Position numbers and translations under genes: made by a program
Part shown: piece by piece, positions 8,334 through 16,511 of the stretch
How positions within the stretch are numbered: the first letter of the stretch is position 1
Layout: each line of letters begins with the position of its first letter
Assembly: GCF_000485795.1 (NCBI RefSeq)
Contig: NZ_AXZL01000060.1
Location: forward strand, 41,587 to 105,586
Direction: 5' to 3'
DNA length: 64,000 nt
DNA from: Shewanella decolorationis S12
GTDB lineage: Bacteria; Pseudomonadota; Gammaproteobacteria; Enterobacterales; Shewanellaceae
Notes under the pieces: model-generated
Seen by the model: only the letters and a program-made list of their open reading frames with translations
Database searches by the model: none
What the model was told of the DNA's origin: nothing

Positions 8334-9989
8334 TTACTGAATTAACAGTTGTTGTGTTACTTCGAATAACTCACGCTTCAGATCTTTGACGTCGTTAATC
8401 ACGATGCTTTGAGGAAAGAATTTCTCAACACTGCGTGTTTGAATCCCGATCCCCAGCAGCTCAAAGCCACTGCGTCTGCACCGATCAACAATGTCATGCG
8501 TAGCAGCCCAATCATCTGGGTCACCATCCGTTAGCACTATCATTAGCTTTCGCTTCTGTTTTTGTGCTAACAAACTGTTTGCCGCAAACCACATCGCTTG
8601 TGCCATAGGCGTACAACCTCGTGGTTTTTGGTCAAAACAGGCGGCCCGATGTCGAACCGATTGCTTGGGCAATAACGCGATAGAAACTTCCTGATGAATA
8701 CCAGGAAAATAACTGACCGCAGGTACAACACCCGGTATACCTTCCAATGCAATGGCCAAAGCCAAAGCGGCTTCATTGGCAACATGAAAGTACTTGCGAT
8801 TACCTTCGCCAATGGGTTTACCCATTGAGCCCGATATATCGACAAGCAAGTGCACAGCAGCATTGGGCGCAATGCGCGGCTGCCTTTGAATAAACAATCT
8901 CGACTCACCTGCTTGGGAAGCGGCAAGACGATGGGTTGCAACTCGAAGACCGTGCCGTTTGGCATGACTCCTATTGTCCTGACTGGACTGAACCATACCT
9001 CTAAGTCGGGCTCGAATTTGAGCCGACTCAGACGCCGATAAGGTCAAGATGGCCTCATCACCTAACATAGCTTGCTCTGCTTGGGGCAAACTGAGAGGTG
9101 TGACGCCCTGATGTCCTTCAGCTTGTTCCGACAACACTTCTGCCACTTGGGCAAAGGTATCGGGTTCAAACTGAGCGGCACTGGCCTCTAGGGCTTGTCG
9201 CAAATTGTCAGCTTGATCAGAGTTATCTGAATCCCCCGTTTCAGCAGCATCCCCTGTTGCAGACGAACCTGTTTCCGGGGTTTGACTGTCACTACTGCTA
9301 TTGCTGTCATTACTCGCATCTTGTCCAATGTCATCACCGCCATCAGCATCAGACTCATCCTGTGGTGGACGAGATTCTTCTTCCAACATGGCAACGATGG
9401 CATCGACAAGTTTCAGCACTTCACCTGTAGATGCAAGGCTAGGCACTGCTGTCAGCATGGCGCTTAACCGGCTCATCGCTGCGGCAGGAAAGAGTTGTCT
9501 CACTCTTTCATCAACCGCTTGATACAGATGTGTCAGCGATTTCTGACCCAGAAAATGGCATCTCAAGCGGAACAACAACCATGCTTGCAAGTTAGATGCA
9601 GGCTCAAGCTGTTCAGGTACACACATTTGCTGTGTGTCCACCATGTACTCAATCACTTGCGAAATACTGCGCCGGGTTCCGGGGTAATCCTTTGCCAATT
9701 CGTTTTCAATGCGAACGTCCTCAATGATATTGAGAAGTGCCTTACGGATCGGCTTGGACGACGCCTTCTGCACCATGTCAAAATTGGTATGCCGAATATG
9801 CGCCGCTTCATGAGCCAGATAACCCCAAGCTATCTGTTGATAGTGTGGGTCGTCTGGGTTTGCTGTTGGGATCACAATCCGCTCACCATCGGTAAACGCA
9901 TCTTGTCCTTGAATAAGCACCTTCACACCAAACTTTTCGCCATAAGCTGCGGCAACGATTGGCAGTGCGTTTTTTAATGGATGATTCAT
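8334..9989 (-). CDS. CobT-like VWA-domain protein with HExxH motif
   Basis: 551 residues. N-terminal third contains HEAAHIRH (about 61-68), a zinc-peptidase-like signature. The middle (about 205-265) is a Ser/Asp/Glu-rich low-complexity linker. The C-terminal VWA domain has a MIDAS motif DISGSMG (about 387-393) and TDGDPDDW (about 494-501). This matches CobT-type partners of MoxR/CobS AAA ATPases, and a CobS-like gene lies upstream in the same block (12380-13339), so the two probably form a chelatase-like or remodelling complex. The substrate is unknown; there is no cobalamin pathway here. Confidence 0.85.
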   Translation of the reverse strand: MNHPLKNALPIVAAAYGEKFGVKVLIQGQDAFTDGERIVIPTANPDDPHYQQIAWGYLAHEAAHIRHTNFDMVQKASSKPIRKALLNIIEDVRIENELAKDYPGTRRSISQVIEYMVDTQQMCVPEQLEPASNLQAWLLFRLRCHFLGQKSLTHLYQAVDERVRQLFPAAAMSRLSAMLTAVPSLASTGEVLKLVDAIVAMLEEESRPPQDESDADGGDDIGQDASNDSNSSSDSQTPETGSSATGDAAETGDSDNSDQADNLRQALEASAAQFEPDTFAQVAEVLSEQAEGHQGVTPLSLPQAEQAMLGDEAILTLSASESAQIRARLRGMVQSSQDNRSHAKRHGLRVATHRLAASQAGESRLFIQRQPRIAPNAAVHLLVDISGSMGKPIGEGNRKYFHVANEAALALAIALEGIPGVVPAVSYFPGIHQEVSIALLPKQSVRHRAACFDQKPRGCTPMAQAMWFAANSLLAQKQKRKLMIVLTDGDPDDWAATHDIVDRCRRSGFELLGIGIQTRSVEKFFPQSIVINDVKDLKRELFEVTQQLLIQ

Positions 9990-10047
9990 GGGAGTCTCCT
10001 AATCATTAGGGGGAATACTCCCTCAGCGGGAGCGTTTCCCCGCTGGG
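9990..10047 (-). promoter_or_regulatory. Two-stem leader of the VWA gene
   Basis: Upstream stem: 10020-10030 with 10038-10047 (CCCTCAGCGGG / CCCCGCTGGG). Downstream stem: 9990-9995 with 10017-10022 (GGGAGT / ACTCCC), with a nested palindrome CCTAATCATTAGG at 9998-10010 that contains the AGGAG ribosome site complement. The ATG is immediately next to the stem. Confidence 0.65.
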
Positions 10048-10058
10048 AATGTAAGTGT

Positions 10059-10499
10059 TTAAACCTGTGCTTTTAGCTTATCCAGGTCGTATTTTTGACC
10101 TAACCAAGCCACCAATTGAGCTGGACTCTCGTGCTGCTCAAATGACGTTTTAAGCTGGTCTAAACTCAGGATGTCATCCAATGTCAGACCGTACTGGTCT
10201 TGTAACTGAGTAGACACCTCGTGTTGATATTGCAGCCAGGCACGCTCAAAAGCGGTTTGCTGCAATGCCATGTTTGGAACAAACACCATGGCCGTTACCC
10301 AAGCTCCTTGTGCGTCCGCATCTGCGATCAGCACAGGGTTCTTGGGGATCACGACACTATGTGTTGAGTACGACCGTTGTACTAACATTCGACAACACGC
10401 CACTTCTGGTATTGATTCACTTTCAACAGCATCAGTCACACCACGAAAATGCGGTTCAAACTGGTTCAGTTGGCTGGGGTAATGGATGGTTGATTGCAT
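10059..10499 (-). CDS. Conserved hypothetical protein of the recombination block
   Basis: 146 residues, no membrane segment or signal peptide, and no domain I recognise. Two helical segments at the C-terminus (FERAWLQYQHEV, and LDQLKTSFEQHES). Encoded between the DUF3150 and VWA genes with its own two-stem leader, so it is probably made in fixed proportion to them. A backbone gene by position. Confidence 0.75.
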   Translation of the reverse strand: MQSTIHYPSQLNQFEPHFRGVTDAVESESIPEVACCRMLVQRSYSTHSVVIPKNPVLIADADAQGAWVTAMVFVPNMALQQTAFERAWLQYQHEVSTQLQDQYGLTLDDILSLDQLKTSFEQHESPAQLVAWLGQKYDLDKLKAQV

Positions 10500-10503
10500 A
10501 ATT

Positions 10504-10557
10504 TCCTCTTACTTAGTTCAGAGGACAAGCGCCCTTCAGGGCAACATGCCCTCAAGG
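10504..10557 (-). promoter_or_regulatory. Two-stem leader of the 10059-10499 gene
   Basis: Upstream stem: 10533-10542 with 10548-10557 (CCTTCAGGGC / GCCCTCAAGG). Downstream stem: 10504-10509 with 10520-10525 (TCCTCT / AGAGGA, perfect); the transcript 3' arm AGAGGA is the Shine-Dalgarno itself. Confidence 0.65.
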
Positions 10558-10560
10558 ACG

Positions 10561-11514
10561 TTAAAAATAAAATGAGTTTGGTACAGTCGAACCAAGGTTT
10601 GGTCTGACGGTTGGTTGGGGTATTGCACGCAAGTTATCTGCCTGAGCAGATACTGGCTGTGCGGGTTTAGGTTCAGGTTTGGGCATCAGTTGTCTGATAT
10701 CCAATTGACCTTCACCGTGCATTCTCATCTTGTCTGGATCAGACAAAATTAAAATGGTCGCCATCAGTTCGTGATAGAGATTGTCTGTCACAGGGCCGGC
10801 CTTCGGCAGACGAACAAATAAATTGTCCATCGCTTCAACCATTGGCTGAACTCGGTGATCCAGGAATGACAAACCATCCAACTTGTCTCTTAACCGCTTC
10901 AGAGGATTAAGGGCACGCTGACTGATTTGATTCTTTCCTGCAACGGAACGCTCAAACAGTTCATTGGCATCACGAGCCACCTCCCTAAAGAGGGTGTGCC
11001 CCATGCCATTGACCTTGTCATCTAAGCCGCCAGCTTGTTCAGCCGGTTGCATTCGATAGATGGCATAATCGAACTGAAGCCGTTGTTCCACGTCTTCGAT
11101 GGGTGATAATGCACGCCGGATTGCATCTGCAAAATCCGGGTGTTTTGCAACCCAGTCAAAAGTCACCTGATCATAGTTGTCCAAGAACAACTGCTTGCAC
11201 TGCGCAAACTCCTGACCGATCCGGTCAAGCTCTGGAACAATCTGATCAATTCGGTCTTCAGGGACGGCATAGCCACCTAAAAACCGCACACCGACTTGCT
11301 CACACAAGCGCTGCGCTTCTTTCTTAAGCCTTTCAAAGTTCGCCAATGCCTCAGGGTCGCAAATTTTTTTACTCCCTAAGCTGGCAACATCCTTCGGTGG
11401 AAGTTGGCTGCCATTGGCTAGTCTGAAATCTTCAGGCCTTAGTTTTTTTCTACCGCTCCAGATGGAACAGTCGATGTGACAAATCAAAAGTTTGTCGAGG
11501 GTTTGAATACTCAT
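10561..11514 (-). CDS. DUF3150-family protein
   Basis: 317 residues; the N-terminal part (ICHIDCSIWSGRKKLRPEDF) is the DUF3150 type found beside CobS/CobT-like genes on mobile elements. Helical, soluble, no catalytic motif seen. The last 35 residues are proline-rich and end in NSFYF, a tail also found on the exonuclease at 13549-14565. Possibly an adaptor of the AAA/VWA pair; that is inference from neighbourhood. Confidence 0.82.
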   Translation of the reverse strand: MSIQTLDKLLICHIDCSIWSGRKKLRPEDFRLANGSQLPPKDVASLGSKKICDPEALANFERLKKEAQRLCEQVGVRFLGGYAVPEDRIDQIVPELDRIGQEFAQCKQLFLDNYDQVTFDWVAKHPDFADAIRRALSPIEDVEQRLQFDYAIYRMQPAEQAGGLDDKVNGMGHTLFREVARDANELFERSVAGKNQISQRALNPLKRLRDKLDGLSFLDHRVQPMVEAMDNLFVRLPKAGPVTDNLYHELMATILILSDPDKMRMHGEGQLDIRQLMPKPEPKPAQPVSAQADNLRAIPQPTVRPNLGSTVPNSFYF

Positions 11515-11518
11515 AGTG

Positions 11519-11577
11519 CATCCTCATGCGAGATGGGGACACACCACTCCCAACAGGAGCAATGGCCCCCGTTTGGG
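11519..11577 (-). promoter_or_regulatory. Leader of the DUF3150 gene (weaker member of the family)
   Basis: Upstream stem: 11549-11557 with 11569-11577 (CCCAACAGG / CCGTTTGGG). The downstream repeat is short (CATC 11519-11522 with GATG 11532-11535), so sequestration of the ribosome site is less convincing than in the other copies. Confidence 0.45.
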
Positions 11578-11612
11578 TGGAAGTAGTTGACGCGCTAATG
11601 GCAATACCACTA

Positions 11613-12380
11613 TCAGAAATAGTAATTTTGCGAATCAGGCGACGATTGGTTGAGATCGATTTTCGCAGGCATTAAGTCCAGTGCTTCAGCTATCGGGCGA
11701 ACCCGCTCTAAATCACTGCCTAGCAACCGCAATACATCTTTTTCCAACTTCAGTTGGTCGGATACTTCTATCCCTTCAGGACTCGCTACTGTGAGCGAAC
11801 ACAGTGGTGGTAATTGACGCTTAAAGGCCAGTAACAGCAACAACGGCCAAGGGCCATCATCAGTGTTAACAATGCCAGCGCCTTCACCTGACACCATGCT
11901 GATTTGATTGGTACTAGGTAATCCGCTTTTGCAAAACCCTAATGACCATTCTCCAATCCTGACCTGGTTATCATCAATGACAGCCAAGCCATAGGCTTCA
12001 AGCAGCTTTGCCATATCGAACAACGCTTTTTGCGCCAGCGAGATTTGGCCATTGACGTCCTTGCGAGTACGAAACTCCCAACTGACGTTATTGGCGCACG
12101 CGACACTATCTAGCGCATTTGAGAGTTCAAATGGCCGCCCTTGATGATCAATGCCGACGTGTCCAACCAATCGATAACCCTTGTTGATTTTCTCATTGAT
12201 TCTTCGGTCTGCTTCTGCGTTAGGATCAGTCGAGTCAATCAATCGCTGCTGCGACAATTGACCAGCTTTTCCAAACCGAACTTCAATCGTCCGGGAATCT
12301 GATCCAACGTAAATGGCCCATTCTTTGGCTGTCCCATCAGAATGACTGTAACGGTAAAGAGCAAAGCACTTTTCCATCAT
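11613..12380 (-). CDS. WGR-domain-like protein
   Basis: 255 residues. The N-terminal 75 residues look like a WGR domain (FALYRYSHSDGTAKEWAIYV, then VRFGKAG), a fold known from PARP-type nucleic-acid-sensing proteins; the canonical WGR triplet is replaced by VRFGKAG. The rest is unassigned. The ATG overlaps the CobS-like stop (TGATG), so translation is coupled and no separate leader is present. It ends SQNYYF, similar to the SFYF tails of two neighbours. Role inferred: nucleic-acid-binding partner of the AAA/VWA module. Confidence 0.75.
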   Translation of the reverse strand: MMEKCFALYRYSHSDGTAKEWAIYVGSDSRTIEVRFGKAGQLSQQRLIDSTDPNAEADRRINEKINKGYRLVGHVGIDHQGRPFELSNALDSVACANNVSWEFRTRKDVNGQISLAQKALFDMAKLLEAYGLAVIDDNQVRIGEWSLGFCKSGLPSTNQISMVSGEGAGIVNTDDGPWPLLLLLAFKRQLPPLCSLTVASPEGIEVSDQLKLEKDVLRLLGSDLERVRPIAEALDLMPAKIDLNQSSPDSQNYYF

Positions 12381-13339
12381 CAATCCTCCCAGTGGTCACC
12401 GAAGACATCAGCGGCAATACGGTGAATGGCTTCTCGTTGCTCCAACTCAGCACGAGCCGTCAAAGACCGAACCAGTGCATACTCCACTGCGTTAGGAGCA
12501 CCTTTGAAAGCAAGTGTTAACTTTGCCCAGCGCACCAAGGTCCTTGTGGACATGGTGATACTAAGCTCAGCACCGCCATCCGCGCCGCCAATAAAAAGAC
12601 GACGGATGTCACCTGCTACTTTCACCATTTTTTGGCGAAAGACTTCTGGCAAGCCCGGCGCAACGTTCTCCAGAATGGCTTCCTCTACAGATGGCTCTGC
12701 ATAGGTCGCTTCAATGATTCTAAAGCGATCAAGGAAAGCCAAATTCTGTTGAAGCACGCCTTGATACAAGCCCGTTTGATCACCGCTGCCCGCACTGTTG
12801 CCGGTTGCGATAAAACGAAACTTGTTATGTGGCATGATGATCTCACCGCCATTTTGTGCGATGACCAACGGGGCACCTTCCAAAATGTCATTGAGTCCAG
12901 CCAGTTCAGCAGGCTCAGCAAGATCCATTTCATTAATGATCAGCATATGGCCATGCTTGACAGCCAGTGCCAGCGGTCCATACACAAAGGTCATGTTGCC
13001 ATTAACCAGCGTGTGGTGACCGATAAGATCGGACAACTCCAATCTACCATGAGCAGTAATTTGCTGAACAGGCCAATTCAATCGAGAAGCAACTTGGCAA
13101 ATTAGCGAGGTCTTACCGCATCCAGTGGGGCCTGTAATATACAAACCGTCACCGTCTGGGTTAGACAAAAACGCCAATACGTCACGTAAGTCTTCTTTTC
13201 TAAAAACATACTCGTCCTTGCGAACGGGAATGTTTGGATGGGTAGTGTCGGCACTAAATCCTTCCAGAACGAAAGCATCAGGAGCCGGGACATTAAACGC
13301 TTGATTCACTTGAACCAAAAATGGGGATTGTTCAGTCAT
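12380..13339 (-). CDS. CobS/MoxR-like AAA+ ATPase
   Basis: 319 residues from the ATG at 13339, chosen because GAGG lies 6 bases upstream and the longer frame would translate the leader. Walker A is GPTGCGKTS (about 70-78), Walker B is MLIINEMDLAEP (about 131-142), and a sensor ATGNSAG follows (about 177-183). This is the MoxR/CobS clade, which works with VWA proteins; the VWA gene at 8334-9989 is the expected partner. No cobalt-chelatase context exists, so the complex probably remodels DNA or protein. Backbone gene in SXT-type elements. Confidence 0.87.
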   Translation of the reverse strand: MTEQSPFLVQVNQAFNVPAPDAFVLEGFSADTTHPNIPVRKDEYVFRKEDLRDVLAFLSNPDGDGLYITGPTGCGKTSLICQVASRLNWPVQQITAHGRLELSDLIGHHTLVNGNMTFVYGPLALAVKHGHMLIINEMDLAEPAELAGLNDILEGAPLVIAQNGGEIIMPHNKFRFIATGNSAGSGDQTGLYQGVLQQNLAFLDRFRIIEATYAEPSVEEAILENVAPGLPEVFRQKMVKVAGDIRRLFIGGADGGAELSITMSTRTLVRWAKLTLAFKGAPNAVEYALVRSLTARAELEQREAIHRIAADVFGDHWED

Positions 13340-13345
13340 GGTAAA

Positions 13346-13401
13346 CCTCATCTGTTTTGACGAGGCCCCATGCCCCAACAGGGACTGAAGTCCCCGTCGG
13401 G
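13346..13401 (-). promoter_or_regulatory. Two-stem leader of the CobS-like gene
   Basis: Upstream stem: 13373-13385 with 13390-13401 (CCCCAACAGGGAC / GTCCCCGTCGGG). Downstream stem: CCTC 13346-13349 with GAGG 13362-13365; the transcript GAGG is the ribosome site. Confidence 0.6.
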
Positions 13402-13519
13402 TGGTGTGTTGATTGTGGTATGGCTGTGTATGTTAGAGTTCAGCTCGCTCTATCATTCGTATCCAGCATTGGCTACGAGTGAAACTGCTTTATGATGCAC
13501 TCGATGTAAGCGCATTAGA

Positions 13520-13541
13520 AAGGAGCCGAAATCGGCTCCAA
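13520..13541 (-). terminator. Terminator after the YqaJ exonuclease gene
   Basis: GGAGCCGAAATCGGCTCC (13522-13539) is a near-perfect stem; on the minus strand it is followed by TTTCT. It lies 8 bases past the exonuclease stop and separates it from the CobS-like unit. Confidence 0.7.
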
Positions 13542-13548
13542 GTGAACG

Positions 13549-14565
13549 TTAAAAATAAAATGAGCTCGGCGAGTCACCTGGCAGAACCAAGTTCTCTTGC
13601 TCAAGGCTGATTTTGATTGGTGTTTCAACGGGCTGATCTGGCTTATTGGTGCTGATGCGCAACCGCTCTTGTGGCGCTTTTCGGTAAGCGGCTAAAACCT
13701 GTTCGTCCAGCTCGCCTAATTTATCGGTGGCCAATTGCTTATAGTCCACCGTACCCGCCATCATGTAGCGGCTGAGTTTGACCCCAGCATAATCGGCATG
13801 AGCGTAGTTACCCATCATGGCGACCAATTTTGACTGAGCTTCTCGCATTTCATCTTTCAAAGATTTGATGTGATTTTCCAGTCGGACAACTTCAGCATGT
13901 GCTGAGCAATATTGCCGAGACAGCGATGTCCAGCGGTATTGGGCTTCACCCTTGGGAACAAAACAATCTTGCTCAGGGCATTTTGACGGTTCTTTTTTAG
14001 TCTGTACTAACTCCCAAAACTGAAGCGCCGTTTCTTGCAATTCAGCTAAGAACGCCGCGTCTCGTTGTATTTCAAACTCAATCAGTTGATCCTCAAAATA
14101 GAAAACCAACCAACCTCGCGTGCTATTGGCGACCAGTATTTGATGCTGTACTTGCACCCAATACAACTGATACGCCTCGCTTTGTTCTCTGTGAGCTTGC
14201 ACATCCTCAAAAACTGACTGGCAAGGACATTTCAATTCAACGGGTTCGCCCGCATCGTTGATGCCATCAAAGCTGGCTCGAAAGATTGCGTTATGATCGG
14301 CTTCTGCACATAGCGGCAGAAGAAAGTCATTATGCACATTCTCAAATGCTCGCCTTGCTTGAGGCTCCAACCGTATACCGCGAAGCACATTTGGATTATT
14401 CGACAGGTCTTCCGGTAATACGAATCCGGTTTTTTCTGCCCATAATCGCCAAGGTGTTTTGTAGGGTGAACGCCCCATAATAATTGGGGCTTCAGATGCC
14501 GTAACCCCTGCAATGCGCCACTGGTGCCATGCAGGAGTACGTTGTGATAGGTCGATAACCTTCAT
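13549..14565 (-). CDS. exo: YqaJ-type (lambda Exo-like) 5'-3' exonuclease
   Basis: 338 residues. The N-terminal region GVTASEAPIIMGRSPY (about 20-35) and VELKCPC (about 108-114, catalytic Glu-x-Lys) are YqaJ viral-recombinase signatures. The product resects double-stranded DNA to give 3' tails for Bet annealing; with bet (14851) and ssb (15749) it forms a Red-like system that in SXT/R391 promotes formation of hybrid ICEs. A C-terminal coiled-coil (residues about 205-240, EVVRLENHIKSLKDEMREAQ) follows the nuclease domain. Ends SPSSFYF, see findings. Confidence 0.92.
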   Translation of the reverse strand: MKVIDLSQRTPAWHQWRIAGVTASEAPIIMGRSPYKTPWRLWAEKTGFVLPEDLSNNPNVLRGIRLEPQARRAFENVHNDFLLPLCAEADHNAIFRASFDGINDAGEPVELKCPCQSVFEDVQAHREQSEAYQLYWVQVQHQILVANSTRGWLVFYFEDQLIEFEIQRDAAFLAELQETALQFWELVQTKKEPSKCPEQDCFVPKGEAQYRWTSLSRQYCSAHAEVVRLENHIKSLKDEMREAQSKLVAMMGNYAHADYAGVKLSRYMMAGTVDYKQLATDKLGELDEQVLAAYRKAPQERLRISTNKPDQPVETPIKISLEQENLVLPGDSPSSFYF

Positions 14566-14570
14566 ATTGC

Positions 14571-14617
14571 CTCCTTTGAGGGGAGACTCCCCCGAAGGAG
14601 AGAACTCCCCTTCAGGG
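14571..14617 (-). promoter_or_regulatory. Two-stem leader of the exonuclease gene
   Basis: Upstream stem: 14590-14600 with 14605-14617 (CCCCGAAGGAG / CTCCCCTTCAGGG). Downstream stem: CTCC 14571-14574 with GGAG 14582-14585; the transcript 3' arm is the AGGAG ribosome site. Confidence 0.55.
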
Positions 14618-14625
14618 TTAAGTGG

Positions 14626-14769
14626 TTACTTTGCAGCTTGTGCTAACGCTGTTTGGTGCTGAACAACACTTGCTTGAACCGAATCAATTGCCGCTTTACC
14701 GGCTTGAATCGAACCTAAGACAAGGGCAACAACCAATACCAAGCGAAAAAGTGAGGCTGATTTAGTCAT
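14626..14769 (-). CDS. 47-residue small membrane or exported peptide
   Basis: Short gene starting MTKSASLFRLVLVVALVLGS and ending QAAK. One hydrophobic segment (about residues 7-20) makes it a single-span membrane or secreted peptide. GGAG lies about 10 bases before the ATG and it has its own two-stem leader, which argues that it is a real gene. It lies between bet and exo. No family recognised. Confidence 0.65.
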   Translation of the reverse strand: MTKSASLFRLVLVVALVLGSIQAGKAAIDSVQASVVQHQTALAQAAK

Positions 14770-14828
14770 GGAAGATCTCCAAAAAAAGACGAGACCTTCC
14801 CCCTGACGGGAGAATAATCCCGCCAGGG
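14770..14828 (-). promoter_or_regulatory. Two-stem leader of the small membrane gene
   Basis: Upstream stem: 14801-14811 with 14818-14828 (CCCTGACGGGA / TCCCGCCAGGG). Downstream stem: GGAAGATCTC 14770-14779 with GAGACCTTCC 14791-14800, nine of ten pairing, ending at the base before the ATG. Confidence 0.68.
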
Positions 14829-14850
14829 TTAGTAAAATAAATGCGTGGCG

Positions 14851-15669
14851 CTAAGAAGCTAAAGGCTGTGTGAGCGCTTTGGCTGCTTGTTGCTGTGCAT
14901 TAAATATTTCTTGTTTCGCAAACGTCAGCTCAACACCTTGAAAATGTTCATTGGCATATTCCAATGCACTATTCCAAGCGTTTGAAGCTTCCGCCCGCTC
15001 GATAAGCTTGTAAACAAGCCCTCGGGTTCGATCATCAACTTGCTCAGGTGGAATCACCGATGGCTCAACAACGTGTGTTGCTTGGCCTTCGATAATTCGC
15101 TCAGCTTCGTCTTGATCGAAAATTCCCACAAAGCCAAACGCAATGCGGGAACACTGGATCATGGATTTATGTCTTAGCATTCGCTTAGTGTGCGTCTGCC
15201 ATGGACCATCTACCCGGTAAGGGCCATTTTTGCCGTTACCTTCAAAAGGCGGTCGATAGACTTCATCCAGATACTCAGTGATTTTGACTGGGTGCGAACG
15301 GTCGCGCCGATAGATGATGCATTCCATCCATTCCGGGCATTCTTTCGCGCCATCTAGGGAGACTTTGTTTTCTGAAGTCTTAAACTCCATGCCATCAAAC
15401 TGGTCGTGTTGATTGATGATGCGAGACCATCCATCGACACCTACCACTGGAATAATTCCAGCTTGTTTATCAGGGAACGCAAAAATCTCTTTGGTGAAAG
15501 GGTTCAAGCCGTACTGATCTGCAACCACCAAGAGCGCCATCATCTGCTCATTGGTCGGTGCACTACCGTCACGTTGCTTGAATGCTGTTGCTTTTAGGGT
15601 ATCGAACAGTTTGTTTGGATCGACACTAAAGCGCTCAGCAAAGCGTTGGATTAGCTTTGGTTTTTCCAT
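14851..15669 (-). CDS. bet: Bet-type single-strand annealing recombinase
   Basis: 272 residues from the ATG at 15669 (GGAG 7 bases upstream; the longer frame would use a TTG inside the leader). Sequence is of the phage Bet/RecT annealase family (NPFTKEIFAFPDKQAGIIPVV, about 62-82, then VDGWSRIIN). It anneals complementary strands produced by the YqaJ exonuclease. Known in SXT/R391 as part of an SOS-inducible recombination system that makes ICE mosaics. Flanked by its own leader and that of the small gene downstream. Confidence 0.93.
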   Translation of the reverse strand: MEKPKLIQRFAERFSVDPNKLFDTLKATAFKQRDGSAPTNEQMMALLVVADQYGLNPFTKEIFAFPDKQAGIIPVVGVDGWSRIINQHDQFDGMEFKTSENKVSLDGAKECPEWMECIIYRRDRSHPVKITEYLDEVYRPPFEGNGKNGPYRVDGPWQTHTKRMLRHKSMIQCSRIAFGFVGIFDQDEAERIIEGQATHVVEPSVIPPEQVDDRTRGLVYKLIERAEASNAWNSALEYANEHFQGVELTFAKQEIFNAQQQAAKALTQPLAS

Positions 15670-15673
15670 TGTG

Positions 15674-15729
15674 GACTCCGACAATCAAAGTGGGAGTCTG
15701 CCCCTGACGGGAAAGTACTCCCGGCTGGG
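15674..15729 (-). promoter_or_regulatory. Two-stem leader of bet
   Basis: Upstream stem: 15702-15712 with 15719-15729 (CCCTGACGGGA / TCCCGGCTGGG, nine of eleven). Downstream stem: GACTCC 15674-15679 with GGAGTC 15693-15698; the transcript GGAGTC includes the ribosome site. Confidence 0.62.
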
Positions 15730-15748
15730 TTAAAGCGTTTTCGCTCGG

Positions 15749-16168
15749 TTAAAAATCTGGTTCAGGATAAGTTTGTGCCCAATTAGCTTGGGAGCTCGCA
15801 TCATCCGCCGGTGATGGCTCAGATGCTTTATTCACACTATCAAGAAGCAGAAACTCGTCCGCGTCCACTTCGGTCAATCGATGCTTAATGCCATCTTTCT
15901 CCCATGAGCGCGTGCGCTGAGGCCCTTGAACAAAAAGCTTCGCTCCTTTTTGGATCAAATCTTTTGCCCTTAGCCCTAACTTAAATCCACCACGATCTCG
16001 AAAAACAACCCGATGCCATTCCGCATGCTCTTTGAGCTCATTGGATTGACGGTCGCGCCATTTCTCAGAAGTGGCCAGCGAAATGCTGGTCACCAAATCA
16101 CCTGATGGATAGGCTCGCGTCTCTGGCTCAGCGCCAACGTAGCCTATGAGTGTTACTTGGTTTTTCAT
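15749..16168 (-). CDS. ssb: Single-stranded DNA-binding protein
   Basis: 139 residues with an OB-fold SSB start (NQVTLIGYVGAEPETRAYPS) and typical core (EWHRVVFRD, about 51-59). The C-terminus ends TYPEPDF, an acidic-plus-Phe tip like that used by bacterial SSBs to recruit partners. Starts 15 bases after the preceding membrane gene stops, so it shares that gene's leader. Acts with Bet and exonuclease or protects transferred single strands. Confidence 0.92.
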   Translation of the reverse strand: MKNQVTLIGYVGAEPETRAYPSGDLVTSISLATSEKWRDRQSNELKEHAEWHRVVFRDRGGFKLGLRAKDLIQKGAKLFVQGPQRTRSWEKDGIKHRLTEVDADEFLLLDSVNKASEPSPADDASSQANWAQTYPEPDF

Positions 16169-16183
16169 GATGTTCTCCTCGTC

Positions 16184-16510
16184 TTAGTTGAACTCTGTGC
16201 ACACAGTCGCTTCTACCCGGCTGGGCAAAGAAGACTGACGGCGCAGATAGGTTGGTATTTCGAGTAAAGCCATGTCGTACTGATGTGGCTCTTTGTAAAA
16301 CGCAGATGTCAAACGGGGCATACCAGGAGCGTTAGGCACTGCCATTGGACGACGTTTTGGTGTTGGTGTGAGCAATCGCTTGATTTGAGTAAGTACAAAT
16401 CGAAACGGGCGCACGCTTTGACGAGCAAGCAATCGCAAAAGCGACCAGCTCAGTTTTGCAAGCAACATAATGCCTGCGATTTGGATAATAAATCCGAAGA
16501 TATATTCCAT
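16184..16510 (-). CDS. Small membrane-anchored hypothetical protein, first gene of the block
   Basis: 108 residues: a hydrophobic N-terminal helix (YIFGFIIQIAGIMLLAKL) then a basic, proline-rich cytoplasmic part (LTPTPKRRPMAVPN). No family recognised. It opens the minus-strand recombination block, is followed closely by ssb, and its leader is the most perfect of the repeated type. Confidence 0.72.
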   Translation of the reverse strand: MEYIFGFIIQIAGIMLLAKLSWSLLRLLARQSVRPFRFVLTQIKRLLTPTPKRRPMAVPNAPGMPRLTSAFYKEPHQYDMALLEIPTYLRRQSSLPSRVEATVCTEFN

Positions 16511-16511
16511 G

